DNA from: an uncultured Verrucomicrobiales bacterium
Lineage (GTDB): Bacteria > Verrucomicrobiota > Verrucomicrobiia > Verrucomicrobiales > Akkermansiaceae
Direction of reading: 5' to 3'
Length of the DNA: 6,737 bases
Assembly: GCA_937952875.1 (NCBI GenBank)
Contig: CALFDI010000034.1
Coordinates: 1 to 6,737 of the forward strand
In this document: piece by piece, positions 1 to 6,307 of the stretch
How the letters are laid out: every line of letters begins with the position of its first letter
Position numbering within the stretch: the first letter of the stretch is position 1
Program-made: the position numbers and the translations under genes
Notes under the pieces: generated by a model
Told to the model about the DNA's origin: nothing
The model's input: only the letters and a program-made list of their open reading frames with translations
Database searches by the model: none

Positions 1-490
1 AGGCTTTGTAATCGGCTACGATTTTATTATAAACTTCCTCTGAATTGTCGACGAGATCCATCTTATTGACGGCGACGACTACGTGCTGGATGCGCAGGAG
101 GTTAGCGATGAAGCTATGACGTTTAGTCTGCTCGATCACACCCTTACGCGCATCGATGAGGATGATAGCAAGGTTAGCGGTGGAGGCACCAGTTACCATA
201 TTTCTGGTATACTGGATGTGACCCGGTGTGTCCGCGATGATGAACTTGCGCTTTGGAGTGGCGAAGTAGCGGTAGGCGACGTCAATCGTAATCCCCTGCT
301 CACGCTCAGCTTTCAAGCCGTCTGTGAGGAGTGCGAGGTTGACGTTTTCATCACCCTTTTTACGAGATGATTCCTCGATGGCTTCCATCTGGTCTTCAAA
401 GATAGACTTTGAATCATAGAGAAGGCGTCCGATGAGAGTAGATTTGCCGTCATCAACTGAGCCGGCAGTAGTGAAACGAAGAAGGTCCAT
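1..490 (-). CDS. cysN: Sulfate adenylyltransferase subunit 1 (GTPase subunit), N-terminal part
   Basis: This is the first 163 codons of CysN, the regulatory GTPase of ATP sulfurylase. It couples GTP hydrolysis to APS formation from ATP and sulfate by CysD, in the cytoplasm. The frame is open from an ATG at 490-488 to the left edge. The start is fixed because the protein begins [18 protein letters not shown], which places the G1 P-loop (GSVDDGKST) at residues 10-18. The G2 region [11 protein letters not shown] is at 66-76, G3 DTPGH at 87-91 and G4 NKMD at 142-145. The motif spacing and the [11 protein letters not shown] segment fit CysN/NodQ rather than EF-Tu. It lies 62 bp downstream of cysD and is presumably cotranscribed with it. 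No Shine-Dalgarno sequence is seen. Whether the missing C-terminus carries a fused APS kinase cannot be seen, but the separate cysC makes that less likely. Confidence 0.96.
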   Translation of the reverse strand, partial: MDLLRFTTAGSVDDGKSTLIGRLLYDSKSIFEDQMEAIEESSRKKGDENVNLALLTDGLKAEREQGITIDVAYRYFATPKRKFIIADTPGHIQYTRNMVTGASTANLAIILIDARKGVIEQTKRHSFIANLLRIQHVVVAVNKMDLVDNSEEVYNKIVADYKA

Positions 491-552
491 GGTTTCTAAA
501 AAGTGGAGTGGTTTGAAAAATAAGAAGTAAAAGAAGTGAATTAAGCTGTAGC

Positions 553-1458
553 CTAAAAGTATCCTTCCTTCTTGCGGTCCTCCATTGCGGTTTCTGATCG
601 TTTGTCGTCAGCCCGGTTGCCGCGCTCAGTCTGGCGAGCGGCAGCGACTTCTTCGATGATCTTTTCCATGGTGTCAGCATCTGATTCAACAGCGCCTGTG
701 ATGGTGGCATCACCCATAGTGCGGAAACGGATTTTCTTGTGCTCGACGGTTTCGCCCTCACGCGGTTGAACGAATTCCGAGACAGCTAGTATGACGCCGT
801 TACGTGTCACGCAGTCACGCTCATGAGCATAGTAAAGGCTCGGAAGCTCGATACCCTCTTGTTTCATATACATCCAGATATCCATCTCGGTGAAGTTAGA
901 GAGAGGAAAGACGCGAAAGTTCTCACCTGGTTGCTTGCGGCCATTGAAAAGATTCCACAATTCTGGGCGTTGATTCTTTGGGTCCCATTCACCGAAATCA
1001 TTTCGATGAGAGAAGAAACGCTCTTTAGCGCGGGCTTTTTCTTCGTCGCGACGACCTCCGCCAAGGACGGCATCGTATTGTTGCTCTTCGATGGTCTCAA
1101 GGAGAGTCACTGTCTGGAGTTTATTACGAGATGCATTAGCTCCTGTTTCCTCGATCGCAGTGCCTTTATCGATAGAATCCTGAACGAGTCCCACATGGAG
1201 GCGCGCACCGATTTTCTCAGCATAGGCATCACGAAACTCGATGGTCTCTGGGAAATTGTGGCCAGTATCGACGTGGACTAATGGGAAAGGAATGCGCGAA
1301 GGATAGAAGGCCTTCCGGGCTATATGGGCCATGACTATGGAATCTTTACCTGCTGAGAAAAGCAGGCCTGGATTCTCGAATTGCGCAGCTGTCTCCCGCA
1401 AAATATAAATAGCTTCTGCTTCGAGCTGGTCGAGGTGGCTGAGATTGTAATCGGACAT
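553..1458 (-). CDS. cysD: Sulfate adenylyltransferase subunit 2 (ATP sulfurylase catalytic subunit)
   Basis: CysD is the catalytic subunit that makes APS from ATP and sulfate as a heterodimer with CysN. The 301-residue length matches the family (about 300). The PP-loop of the ATP-pyrophosphatase superfamily is SAGKDS at residues 35-40. It is followed by [15 protein letters not shown] (58-72), the basic segment [15 protein letters not shown] (133-147), [15 protein letters not shown] (181-195) and the typical C-terminal end KKEGYF. The ATG start puts the conserved segment [15 protein letters not shown] at residues 8-22, as expected. Translation ends in TAG, 62 bp before cysN. The gene follows a 119-bp gap after the small gene at 1578-1799, so it may have its own promoter. 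No Shine-Dalgarno sequence precedes it. Long plus-strand frames across it are shadows. Confidence 0.98.
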   Translation of the reverse strand: MSDYNLSHLDQLEAEAIYILRETAAQFENPGLLFSAGKDSIVMAHIARKAFYPSRIPFPLVHVDTGHNFPETIEFRDAYAEKIGARLHVGLVQDSIDKGTAIEETGANASRNKLQTVTLLETIEEQQYDAVLGGGRRDEEKARAKERFFSHRNDFGEWDPKNQRPELWNLFNGRKQPGENFRVFPLSNFTEMDIWMYMKQEGIELPSLYYAHERDCVTRNGVILAVSEFVQPREGETVEHKKIRFRTMGDATITGAVESDADTMEKIIEEVAAARQTERGNRADDKRSETAMEDRKKEGYF

Positions 1459-1577
1459 TACTTTAGTTTTTTACTCAAGTTAGTCAGGAATTGACTTGAA
1501 GGGGCTGTGCGAATTTGCAGAGCAGTTTTCAAGGGTTTTTTGAAATTTCGTGTTCTATACCTAGATAGATCGAGTGC
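1459..1577 (-). other. 119-bp gap upstream of cysD, possible cysDN promoter region
   Basis: This AT-rich spacer separates the 73-codon gene from cysD. It contains two short inverted repeats. One is TCAAGT (1475-1480) with ACTTGA (1494-1499). The other is TTTCAA (1527-1532) with TTGAAA (1540-1545). Neither is followed by a convincing T-run on the minus strand, so neither is called a terminator. A TTGAAA hexamer is present, but I found no well-spaced -10 partner. The spacer is the likeliest place for a separate cysDN promoter; that is inferred from its size only. Confidence 0.3.
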
Positions 1578-1799
1578 CTAGGACTCAAGCCGCTTAATTT
1601 CTTCTGGATGCGACTCCATGTAGACCCGAACAACATGATCTTTTGGAAGGTTCAGGTAATTGCGTTTCTGAGATTCGATGGCGAAGCGGGTCATCTGCTC
1701 ATTCCAATCAAGACGCTCTTTAAATGACCATTTCTGCATTTCTCGCAGATGCGTGAGCTCTGCCTCCTCAAATGAAACACATGGGTTGCTAGCACTCAT
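1578..1799 (-). CDS. Small hypothetical protein paired with nucleotidyltransferase
   Basis: This 73-residue protein has no signal peptide or membrane segment. It is highly charged and probably helical. The central stretch WSFKERLDWNEQMTRFA (24-40) resembles, from memory, the S.(K/R)ERL.W.E...RF pattern of small proteins found next to DUF6036/AbiEii-like nucleotidyltransferases. Its start codon overlaps the stop of the upstream nucleotidyltransferase gene in an ATGA arrangement (1796-1799), which implies translational coupling and a functional partnership. It could be the antitoxin or accessory subunit of a toxin-antitoxin-like pair. No biochemical function can be assigned from the sequence. 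That it is a real gene is supported by the overlap and by the neighbour relationship. Confidence 0.75.
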   Translation of the reverse strand: MSASNPCVSFEEAELTHLREMQKWSFKERLDWNEQMTRFAIESQKRNYLNLPKDHVVRVYMESHPEEIKRLES

Positions 1800-2311
1800 A
1801 ACTCAATTGATTTTTCCAAAAACTCAACATCCAGCAGGTCTTTCCTACGTGCTGCTTCTTTTTTCATCACAATCAGCCCCTCGCGGCACAGCACTGGAAT
1901 CTGTATGTCATTTCCAATATCGAACTGGAGAGCCGCCGCGAATTGTTCTGAGAAATCGAATGGTTCCTGAATGAAGATATCAATGGGTGCGTCTCTCATC
2001 TCGTCATTTACGAGTTGAAGAACGATCATGTTTTTATCTTCAGCCCAGTCTTTTCGCTTCTCCGGACTTACAACATCTTCCAACTTCACGGGAAGCTGTG
2101 ACCGGTAGCCGATCTTCTCCAGAGCTTTGAGCCCTCTGAGTAGGTTGTCTGATTCCAGAGCTATGACGAGATCCAGATCGAGGGTCGCTCTTACATAACC
2201 GTGGGCAATGACTGCAATGCCGCCAACTGTCAGGTAGCGCACCTTTGCTTCTTTCAAAGCTCGACCGATTCGCTGAAGAGATTCGGTTGTCATGGGGTAA
2301 AGGCCCTTCAT
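1796..2311 (-). CDS. Nucleotidyltransferase-fold protein (AbiEii/DUF6036-like)
   Basis: This cytoplasmic protein of 171 residues belongs, by motif, to the DNA polymerase beta-like nucleotidyltransferase superfamily. VGGIAVIAHGYVRATLDLDLVI (29-50) holds the GG motif (30-31) and the metal-binding DxD pair D45/D47 in the pattern R-x-T-x-D-L-D. A third acidic residue is plausible at D111 in APIDIFI. The C-terminal VMKKEAARRKDLLDVEFL (148-165) carries the Lys/Arg-rich K..A.R.KD..D signature usual in these proteins. All catalytic positions look intact. A second ATG (residue 7, 2293) is an alternative start and leaves the fold complete. The gene begins 7 bp after cysC and overlaps the next gene by 4 bp, so the three are probably one transcript. 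Relatives include toxin-antitoxin and abortive-infection nucleotidyltransferases, but no substrate can be named. Confidence 0.85.
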   Translation of the reverse strand: MKGLYPMTTESLQRIGRALKEAKVRYLTVGGIAVIAHGYVRATLDLDLVIALESDNLLRGLKALEKIGYRSQLPVKLEDVVSPEKRKDWAEDKNMIVLQLVNDEMRDAPIDIFIQEPFDFSEQFAAALQFDIGNDIQIPVLCREGLIVMKKEAARRKDLLDVEFLEKSIEL

Positions 2312-2318
2312 CGATCTA

Positions 2319-2915
2319 CTAGCTTGATTTCAACAAATGACTCAGCAATTTATGCGCGCTGTCCTCGATGGATTGCCCTTCAGTATCGATGACCAGACTC
2401 GCTTGTGTCGACTCCTCGAAGCCGCTGTCTTTTCCTGAAAAATTCGGAATCTCACCAGCGGCAGCCTTTGCATAGAGACCCTTCACATCACGTTGGGCAC
2501 AAACTTCAAAGCTAGCTTTCACGTAGACTTCTATGAGATCATTGCCAATCACATCACGGGCAATCTGGCGGAAAACTTCTTTTGGAGTAATCAAAGAAAC
2601 AAAAACGATCACTCCATTGTCAGCGATGGCTTTGGCCATATGAGCGGTGCGACGAATGTTCTCATGACGATCTTCATCGCTGAAGCCGAGGTTGCTATTA
2701 AGACCACTCCGGAGGTTATCGCCATCTAGGATGAGGGTAAATCGCCCTTGATCAAAGAGAAGGCGTTCAGTGGCATTAGCAATGGTTGATTTTCCAGAGC
2801 CAGAAAGGCCCGACATCCAAATGACACGCCCTTTTTGCCGTAGAAGGGTTTCTTTTTCCTCTCTTGAAAGAAAATTATGAAACTCAGTGTGAATGTTCGT
2901 CGCTTTTGACATCAT
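2319..2915 (-). CDS. cysC: Adenylyl-sulfate (APS) kinase
   Basis: CysC phosphorylates APS at the 3' position to give PAPS, the donor for sulfotransferases and the substrate of PAPS reductase. From ATG 2915 it is 198 residues, close to the usual ~200. The frame is open back to a GTG at 2960, but those 15 extra residues are not family-like and would place the ops-like element inside the gene. A second ATG at 2912 is equally possible. Numbered from 2915, the P-loop GLSGSGKST is at 36-44, DGDNLRSGLNSNLGFSDEDR at 64-83, and the RDVKGLYAKA segment at about 142-151 is followed by the family's GEIPNFSGKDSGFEE stretch. The usual ISP motif reads ITP here, in LITPKEVFRQIAR. The gene starts a tight run with the nucleotidyltransferase pair. 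Confidence 0.96.
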   Translation of the reverse strand: MMSKATNIHTEFHNFLSREEKETLLRQKGRVIWMSGLSGSGKSTIANATERLLFDQGRFTLILDGDNLRSGLNSNLGFSDEDRHENIRRTAHMAKAIADNGVIVFVSLITPKEVFRQIARDVIGNDLIEVYVKASFEVCAQRDVKGLYAKAAAGEIPNFSGKDSGFEESTQASLVIDTEGQSIEDSAHKLLSHLLKSS

Positions 2916-2925
2916 CAAATTAAGT

Positions 2926-2936
2926 AAGCTACCGCC
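2926..2936 (-). promoter_or_regulatory. ops-like element (RfaH recruitment/pause motif)
   Basis: On the minus strand this reads GGCGGTAGCTT. The enterobacterial ops element that recruits RfaH to paused RNA polymerase has the core GGCGGTAG, usually extended to GGCGGTAGCGT. The match here is 10 of 11 positions, including the complete 8-base core. It sits 10 nt upstream of the cysC ATG at 2915, too far for the adjoining AAGGG to be a well-placed ribosome-binding site, and about 150 nt downstream of the gene for an RfaH-like protein. I found no other complete GGCGGTAG in the window. Whether this distant RfaH relative reads the same sequence is unknown, and the match could be chance. Confidence 0.5.
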
Positions 2937-3045
2937 CTTGGTCGATCGGTGTTTGAACACACGAAACCATTCAGGGATAATAAGAAAAACTGTGAAGAAA
3001 TGGTATGAACCATTGTCTGTAGATACTGAGAAACCATCTGTGTTG

Positions 3046-3071
3046 GAAAGTTCAATAAAAAATGAACTTTC
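3046..3071. promoter_or_regulatory. Palindromic putative operator, copy 2 (cysC leader)
   Basis: The core at 3050-3067 is GTTCAATAAAAAATGAAC. It differs only at two central bases from the copy upstream of the regulator gene (4178-4195). Here the symmetry extends outward to 9-bp perfect arms, GAAAGTTCA (3046-3054) and TGAACTTTC (3063-3071), around an 8-nt centre. It lies 13 bp past the stop of the RfaH-like gene. No T-run follows the right arm on the minus strand, so a protein-binding operator fits better than an intrinsic terminator. It abuts another perfect 10-bp palindrome, TTTCTAGAAA (3068-3077). Confidence 0.6.
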
Positions 3072-3084
3072 TAGAAAAGTATCT

Positions 3085-3645
3085 TCATTCCGGCGTTATG
3101 GGCCGCTGAAGAAAGAGAGAAAAGAGGTCGAGTTCGACTTCATGATTCGCCCCGAGAAACTCCAATAACACAGCGACTCGTTCATGCCCTTCTAGCACTC
3201 GAGTCACGATTCCTTTCTGCCCTGCCATAGCGCCATGCGCTATTTCCACTTCATCACCTTCGTTGATTTGCGGCTGTAAGGTAATTGTGTGTTCATGCTC
3301 CGTCTCAACAGAGACACTTTCTAACTCACGCTTTAGCTCTTGAATGATAGATTCAGGAACAGCTGGAATGTTTGAATTGAATTTAACAAGCCCCGTAACT
3401 CCTTGGGAATGAGAAACAAGTCGTCCATGTGTTGCTACTGAAAAATGAGCGAAAAAATACCCAGGAAACATGGCTTCCTTCCACCATACTGTGCCTCGTT
3501 TCGTTGCTTTTTTGTAACGGACCCGAGGACACAGAACTTCTATCTCTTCGTTCTGAGCGAGTATCTTTGCAGCCAACGCCTCACGCTTCGTGAGTGTTCT
3601 CACGACATACCACGCCAAACCTTCATTTTGAGGCTCTTTACTCAC
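3085..3645 (-). CDS. RfaH-like NusG paralogue (specialised transcription antiterminator)
   Basis: NusG-family proteins bind RNA polymerase and promote elongation; RfaH/UpxY/LoaP-type paralogues do so on selected operons, often for polysaccharides. The 186-residue protein has an N-terminal NGN domain (about 11-110: AWYVVRTLTKREALAAKIL, then FPGYFFAHF at 60-68, then GVTGLVKFNSNIPAVPESI at 82-100). A linker leads to a C-terminal KOW domain (GDEVEIAHGAMAGQKGIV at 130-147). The segment at 82-104 resembles Escherichia coli RfaH more than housekeeping NusG, as far as I can align by eye. Translation starts at a GTG (3645-3643) inside the end of the regulator gene (GTGAGTAA, 8-bp overlap); no ATG lies before the NGN domain. 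It is coupled to that regulator and precedes a leader with an ops-like motif, which suggests local action on cysC and the genes beyond. Confidence 0.9.
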   Translation of the reverse strand: MSKEPQNEGLAWYVVRTLTKREALAAKILAQNEEIEVLCPRVRYKKATKRGTVWWKEAMFPGYFFAHFSVATHGRLVSHSQGVTGLVKFNSNIPAVPESIIQELKRELESVSVETEHEHTITLQPQINEGDEVEIAHGAMAGQKGIVTRVLEGHERVAVLLEFLGANHEVELDLFSLFLQRPITPE

Positions 3646-4147
3646 CTAATACTTTCTGAAGGATGGGTAAGACGAGACGCGCTTTTGCTAGCCACCGATT
3701 GACTTGCTGAATTTGCTCCTCGTAGAATTGTTTGAGTTCTACATCATCGATATCTTTAATCATCGTATCGAGATTTTGAGCTTTTTCCTTTCCGCTAGAG
3801 AGATGAGGTCGGATTTCTTGTTTAATGAATCCGCCTACTAGTTGTTTGAGTTGCTGCTCAGCCTGAAAATATGTCCGTCTCTCTCCTTCTTTGGCTATTT
3901 CGCTCACTGCCCCAATCTGCCTCAACATCCGAAGACCTTGAGATGCTGAGCCTTTGCTAATGTCTAACTGATTCACAAGATCATCCAAAGCAAGGGGCTC
4001 TCGGCTGGAAAACAAGAGTCCATAAATACCTCCTACCGAAGGAGGCAGACCTAGTAACTTCACTCCATCCACAAAAAATGAGATGAGCGACTCTTGAATA
4101 GGATCGAGCCTATTTCGAGAGTCACCAGTCGTAAGTGATGTTGTCAT
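3638..4147 (-). CDS. GbsR/MarR-type winged-helix transcriptional regulator
   Basis: This is a predicted DNA-binding regulator of 169 residues from ATG 4147. A TTG at 4183 would add 12 residues but lies inside a putative operator, so the ATG is preferred. The winged helix spans about residues 38-96 and contains SVGGIYGLLFSSREPLALDDLV, the recognition-helix stretch SKGSASQGLRMLRQIGAV and the wing segment GERRTYFQAE. The C-terminal half is helical and charged, as in the dimerisation part of GbsR-like proteins. It is not a glycine-betaine locus, so the ligand is unknown. It lies 51 bp after ugd and overlaps the RfaH-like gene by 8 bp, so the two are coexpressed. A palindrome upstream suggests autoregulation. 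No Shine-Dalgarno sequence is visible. Confidence 0.88.
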   Translation of the reverse strand: MTTSLTTGDSRNRLDPIQESLISFFVDGVKLLGLPPSVGGIYGLLFSSREPLALDDLVNQLDISKGSASQGLRMLRQIGAVSEIAKEGERRTYFQAEQQLKQLVGGFIKQEIRPHLSSGKEKAQNLDTMIKDIDDVELKQFYEEQIQQVNRWLAKARLVLPILQKVLGE

Positions 4148-4149
4148 TA

Positions 4150-4170
4150 GAAAGCTAGATACCAGCTTTC
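4150..4170. repeat. Inverted repeat immediately before the regulator start codon
   Basis: GAAAGCT (4150-4156) and AGCTTTC (4164-4170) are perfect 7-bp arms around a 7-nt spacer, ending 2 nt before ATG 4147. In the mRNA this would fold into a hairpin covering the ribosome-binding region. As DNA it could be an additional operator half-site pair. It is a separate sequence from the 18-bp palindrome at 4178-4195. Confidence 0.45.
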
Positions 4171-4177
4171 CTATAGA

Positions 4178-4195
4178 GTTCAATTTAAAATGAAC
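4178..4195. promoter_or_regulatory. Palindromic putative operator, copy 1 (upstream of regulator gene)
   Basis: GTTCAATTTAAAATGAAC is an almost perfect 18-bp palindrome (only one symmetric base pair breaks symmetry). It lies in the 51-bp gap between ugd and the regulator gene, 30 bp upstream of ATG 4147. A near-identical copy occurs at 3050-3067. Size and symmetry fit a site for a MarR/GbsR-type dimer. Its TTGAAC arm on the minus strand could serve as a -35 element, with TATCTA 16 nt further on as a poor -10, which would make binding repressive. The promoter reading is weak; the palindrome itself is clear. Confidence 0.6.
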
Positions 4196-4198
4196 ACA

Positions 4199-5581
4199 CT
4201 ACGCGCTCCCCACCCCGTATACCTCAAAACCGATCTCTTCCAGGCGACCACGATCTAAGATATTCCGCCCATCAAAGAGAAATGCAGGCTTGAGCATAGA
4301 CTGATAGACGCCTTTAAAATCGATATCCTTGAATTCATCCCACTCCGTCAAAATGGCAATCGCATGTGCATCCGTTGCAGCTTCCTTGGCAGATGAGCAG
4401 ATCGTTACCCGCGGATCGTCTTCTGAAATTTCGAGATCAGCATAGATTTTCTCAGCTGGAACTTGAGGGTCGTATATACAGACGTGAGCTTGCTCTTCGA
4501 TCAGATCACGGCAAACGTATATAGCTGCTGTTTCGCGCGTATCATTCGTGTCTTTTTTGAATGCAAAACCAAGGATCGCAATTTTCTTCCCAGAAACTGT
4601 ATTAAAGAGTGTTTTCACAATCTTATCTACGAAACGCTTTTTTTGGTGGTCATTCATGGTGATCACCTGTTCCCAGTATTCTGCTTCTTTATGTAGTCCA
4701 TAATGTTCACAGAGGTAGACCAGATTCAGCACGTCTTTTTGAAAGCATGAACCGCCAAATCCAACAGACGCCTTGAGGAATTTCGGCCCGATCCGAGAGT
4801 CCATACCGATAGCACGCGCTACTTCGTCAACATTAGCTCCTGTGACTTCACATAATGAAGATATCGCATTGATCGATGAGATTCGCTGAGCAAGAAATGC
4901 ATTCGCCGTCAGTTTTGACAGCTCAGATGACCAAACATTCGTTGTGAGGATATTCGCCTTATCTACCCAACGGGCATAGACATCGACAAGAGTCTGAATT
5001 GCCTTCTGACCAGCTTCTGATTCTTCACCACCTATGAGCACCCTATCAGGTGCCATGAGGTCTTTGATAGCTGTTCCTTCCGCTAAAAATTCAGGATTCG
5101 ACAGGACTTGAAATTTTACATTCGAGTTTCCACTGCTCAAGATGCGTTTGATCGTAGTGGCTGTTCGCACAGGGATCGTCGACTTTTCTACGATTATTTT
5201 ATCCGTCGTAGAGACTTTCGCTATCTGACGCGCGCAGAGCTCAATATATTTTAAATCCGCAGCTTTTCCTGCGCCTGTGCCGTATGTCTTAGTTGGTGTA
5301 TTAACCGAGATAAAGACGATATCTGCTTCTGCTATCGACTCATCAACAGCAGTGGAAAAAAATAAGTTCCTTCCTCGAGCATCTGACACGATCTCCTCTA
5401 AGCCCGGCTCATAGATAGGAAGTTTCTCGGAGTTCCATGCTGCTATTCGCTCTTCGTTTAGATCGACCACTGTCACCTCGATATCCTCGCACTTATGAGC
5501 GATCATAGCCATAGTAGGACCACCAACATATCCAGCACCTATACAACAAATTTTCATTAAGGCGGATAACACATCAGCCAT
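4199..5581 (-). CDS. ugd: UDP-glucose 6-dehydrogenase, animal-type long form
   Basis: This enzyme oxidises UDP-glucose to UDP-glucuronate with two NAD+, supplying a precursor for acidic polysaccharides. From ATG 5581 it is 460 residues. ATG 5557 (residue 9, [13 protein letters not shown]) is a good alternative because the family normally begins there. The Rossmann motif GAGYVG is at 15-20, [12 protein letters not shown] at 54-65 and [19 protein letters not shown] at 92-110. The [10 protein letters not shown] segment is at 162-171, [20 protein letters not shown] (K223, N227) at 220-239, and the catalytic cysteine C279 lies in [10 protein letters not shown], with D283. A C-terminal UDP-binding domain with [10 protein letters not shown] (341-350) follows. 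The [14 protein letters not shown] insertion is typical of the animal-like class rather than the short Escherichia coli class. It is the first gene of the leftward run. AGGA lies very close to ATG 5581. Confidence 0.96.
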   Translation of the reverse strand: MADVLSALMKICCIGAGYVGGPTMAMIAHKCEDIEVTVVDLNEERIAAWNSEKLPIYEPGLEEIVSDARGRNLFFSTAVDESIAEADIVFISVNTPTKTYGTGAGKAADLKYIELCARQIAKVSTTDKIIVEKSTIPVRTATTIKRILSSGNSNVKFQVLSNPEFLAEGTAIKDLMAPDRVLIGGEESEAGQKAIQTLVDVYARWVDKANILTTNVWSSELSKLTANAFLAQRISSINAISSLCEVTGANVDEVARAIGMDSRIGPKFLKASVGFGGSCFQKDVLNLVYLCEHYGLHKEAEYWEQVITMNDHQKKRFVDKIVKTLFNTVSGKKIAILGFAFKKDTNDTRETAAIYVCRDLIEEQAHVCIYDPQVPAEKIYADLEISEDDPRVTICSSAKEAATDAHAIAILTEWDEFKDIDFKGVYQSMLKPAFLFDGRNILDRGRLEEIGFEVYGVGSA

Positions 5582-5690
5582 TTCCTAATCTCAAGCCTGT
5601 AATGCGTTCATATCTACGAGTCGTTCGGAAGAGGAAAATCCCTATCCAGTTAGTCTTGATCCACACACGTTCTTTTTCCACACTTCGCCT
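5582..5690. promoter_or_regulatory. Divergent intergenic region between ugd and carbonic anhydrase gene
   Basis: These 109 bp must carry the promoters of both the leftward and the rightward transcription units. I see no clear sigma70-type -35/-10 pair for either direction, no long inverted repeat and no copy of the 18-bp palindrome found at 3050 and 4178. The sequence just before the carbonic anhydrase start is pyrimidine-rich (GTTCTTTTTCC) with no Shine-Dalgarno match. The promoter role is inferred from gene orientation alone. Confidence 0.45.
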
Positions 5691-6296
5691 ATGCAGACAT
5701 TGCCTGAACTCTTTGAAAAAAACCGTCTCTGGTCGCATAGCGTTCGTGAGAAAGATCCAGACTTTTTCAAAAACCTAGAAGCGCAGCAAACTCCTAAATA
5801 CCTATGGATTGGTTGTTCAGATAGTCGTGTTCCTGCAAATCAAATAACAGGACTCGTTCCAGGCGAAATCTTCGTTCATCGCAACATCGCAAACGTTGTC
5901 GTCCAAACTGATCTTAATCTTCTCTCGGTTTTACAATACGCCGTGGACCACTTGAAGGTCGAGCATGTCATTATCTGTGGGCATTACGGATGTGGAGGAG
6001 TTGCCGCCGCTGTAGACGGGAATCGTCATGGCCTTGTCGATAACTGGCTTCGTCACATCACCAATATGGCCCGCAGACGTGAGGATGAACTCTCAGAGCT
6101 CACGGAAAGTGAACGTATTAATCGCTTATGCGAACTCAATGTCGAGGCTCAGGCACAAAATCTGAGCCGAACCACAGTTATCGGCGATGCCTGGGAGCGA
6201 GGGCAAAGCATCCATATCCACAGTTGGATCTATTCGCTAGCAGATGGGATGCTCAACTCATTGGCTGAACCTATCAGCAAACCTCTGGAAGAATAG
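5691..6296 (+). CDS. can: Beta-class carbonic anhydrase
   Basis: This enzyme interconverts CO2 and bicarbonate in the cytoplasm. It is 201 residues, slightly short of the ~210-220 of Escherichia coli Can. The zinc ligands are all present: C42 in IGCSDSRVPAN with the catalytic dyad D44/R46, then H98 and C101 in ICGHYGCGGV. FVHRNIANVV (61-70) is the usual core strand segment. The C-terminal part, ending about YSLADGMLNSLAE, matches the family. No signal peptide is seen. The start ATG lies just ahead of the conserved N-terminal LFEKNRLWS, so it is well placed. It heads the plus-strand unit, with the kinase-like gene only 11 bp downstream. CynT-type clade assignment cannot be excluded. Confidence 0.97.
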   Translation: MQTLPELFEKNRLWSHSVREKDPDFFKNLEAQQTPKYLWIGCSDSRVPANQITGLVPGEIFVHRNIANVVVQTDLNLLSVLQYAVDHLKVEHVIICGHYGCGGVAAAVDGNRHGLVDNWLRHITNMARRREDELSELTESERINRLCELNVEAQAQNLSRTTVIGDAWERGQSIHIHSWIYSLADGMLNSLAEPISKPLEE

Positions 6297-6307
6297 TATT
6301 CTAAAAA

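Larger units (their letters stand above)
2916..3084 (-). promoter_or_regulatory. cysC leader region
   Basis: This 169-bp gap between the RfaH-like gene and cysC is by far the longest in the leftward gene run before cysD. Read on the minus strand it holds, in order, an extended inverted repeat (3071-3046) containing the 18-bp putative operator, small palindromes at 3001-3012 (TGGTATGAACCA) and 2949-2960 (GTGTTTGAACAC), an AT-rich stretch with TTATTAT at about 2980, and an ops-like element (2936-2926) just before the cysC start. No canonical intrinsic terminator is visible. Its length and content suggest a regulated leader; that role is inferred. Confidence 0.5.

Noticed and set aside
83..370. 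95-codon plus-strand open frame
   Set aside because: It is antisense to the GTPase domain of cysN; the minus-strand reading has all G motifs.
823..1281. 152-codon plus-strand open frame
   Set aside because: It lies wholly antisense to cysD, whose motifs are unambiguous, and its translation shows no recognisable domain.
1527..1545. TTTCAA/TTGAAA inverted repeat as a terminator for the small gene
   Set aside because: The arms are only 6 bp and AT-rich, and no T-run follows on the minus strand.
1560..1582. Repeated CCTAG around the stop of the small gene
   Set aside because: A 5-base match is too short to distinguish from chance.
2916..2960. GTG 2960 as the cysC start
   Set aside because: It adds 15 residues not expected for APS kinases; ATG 2915 gives the usual length. 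It is kept as a possibility that would weaken the ops reading.
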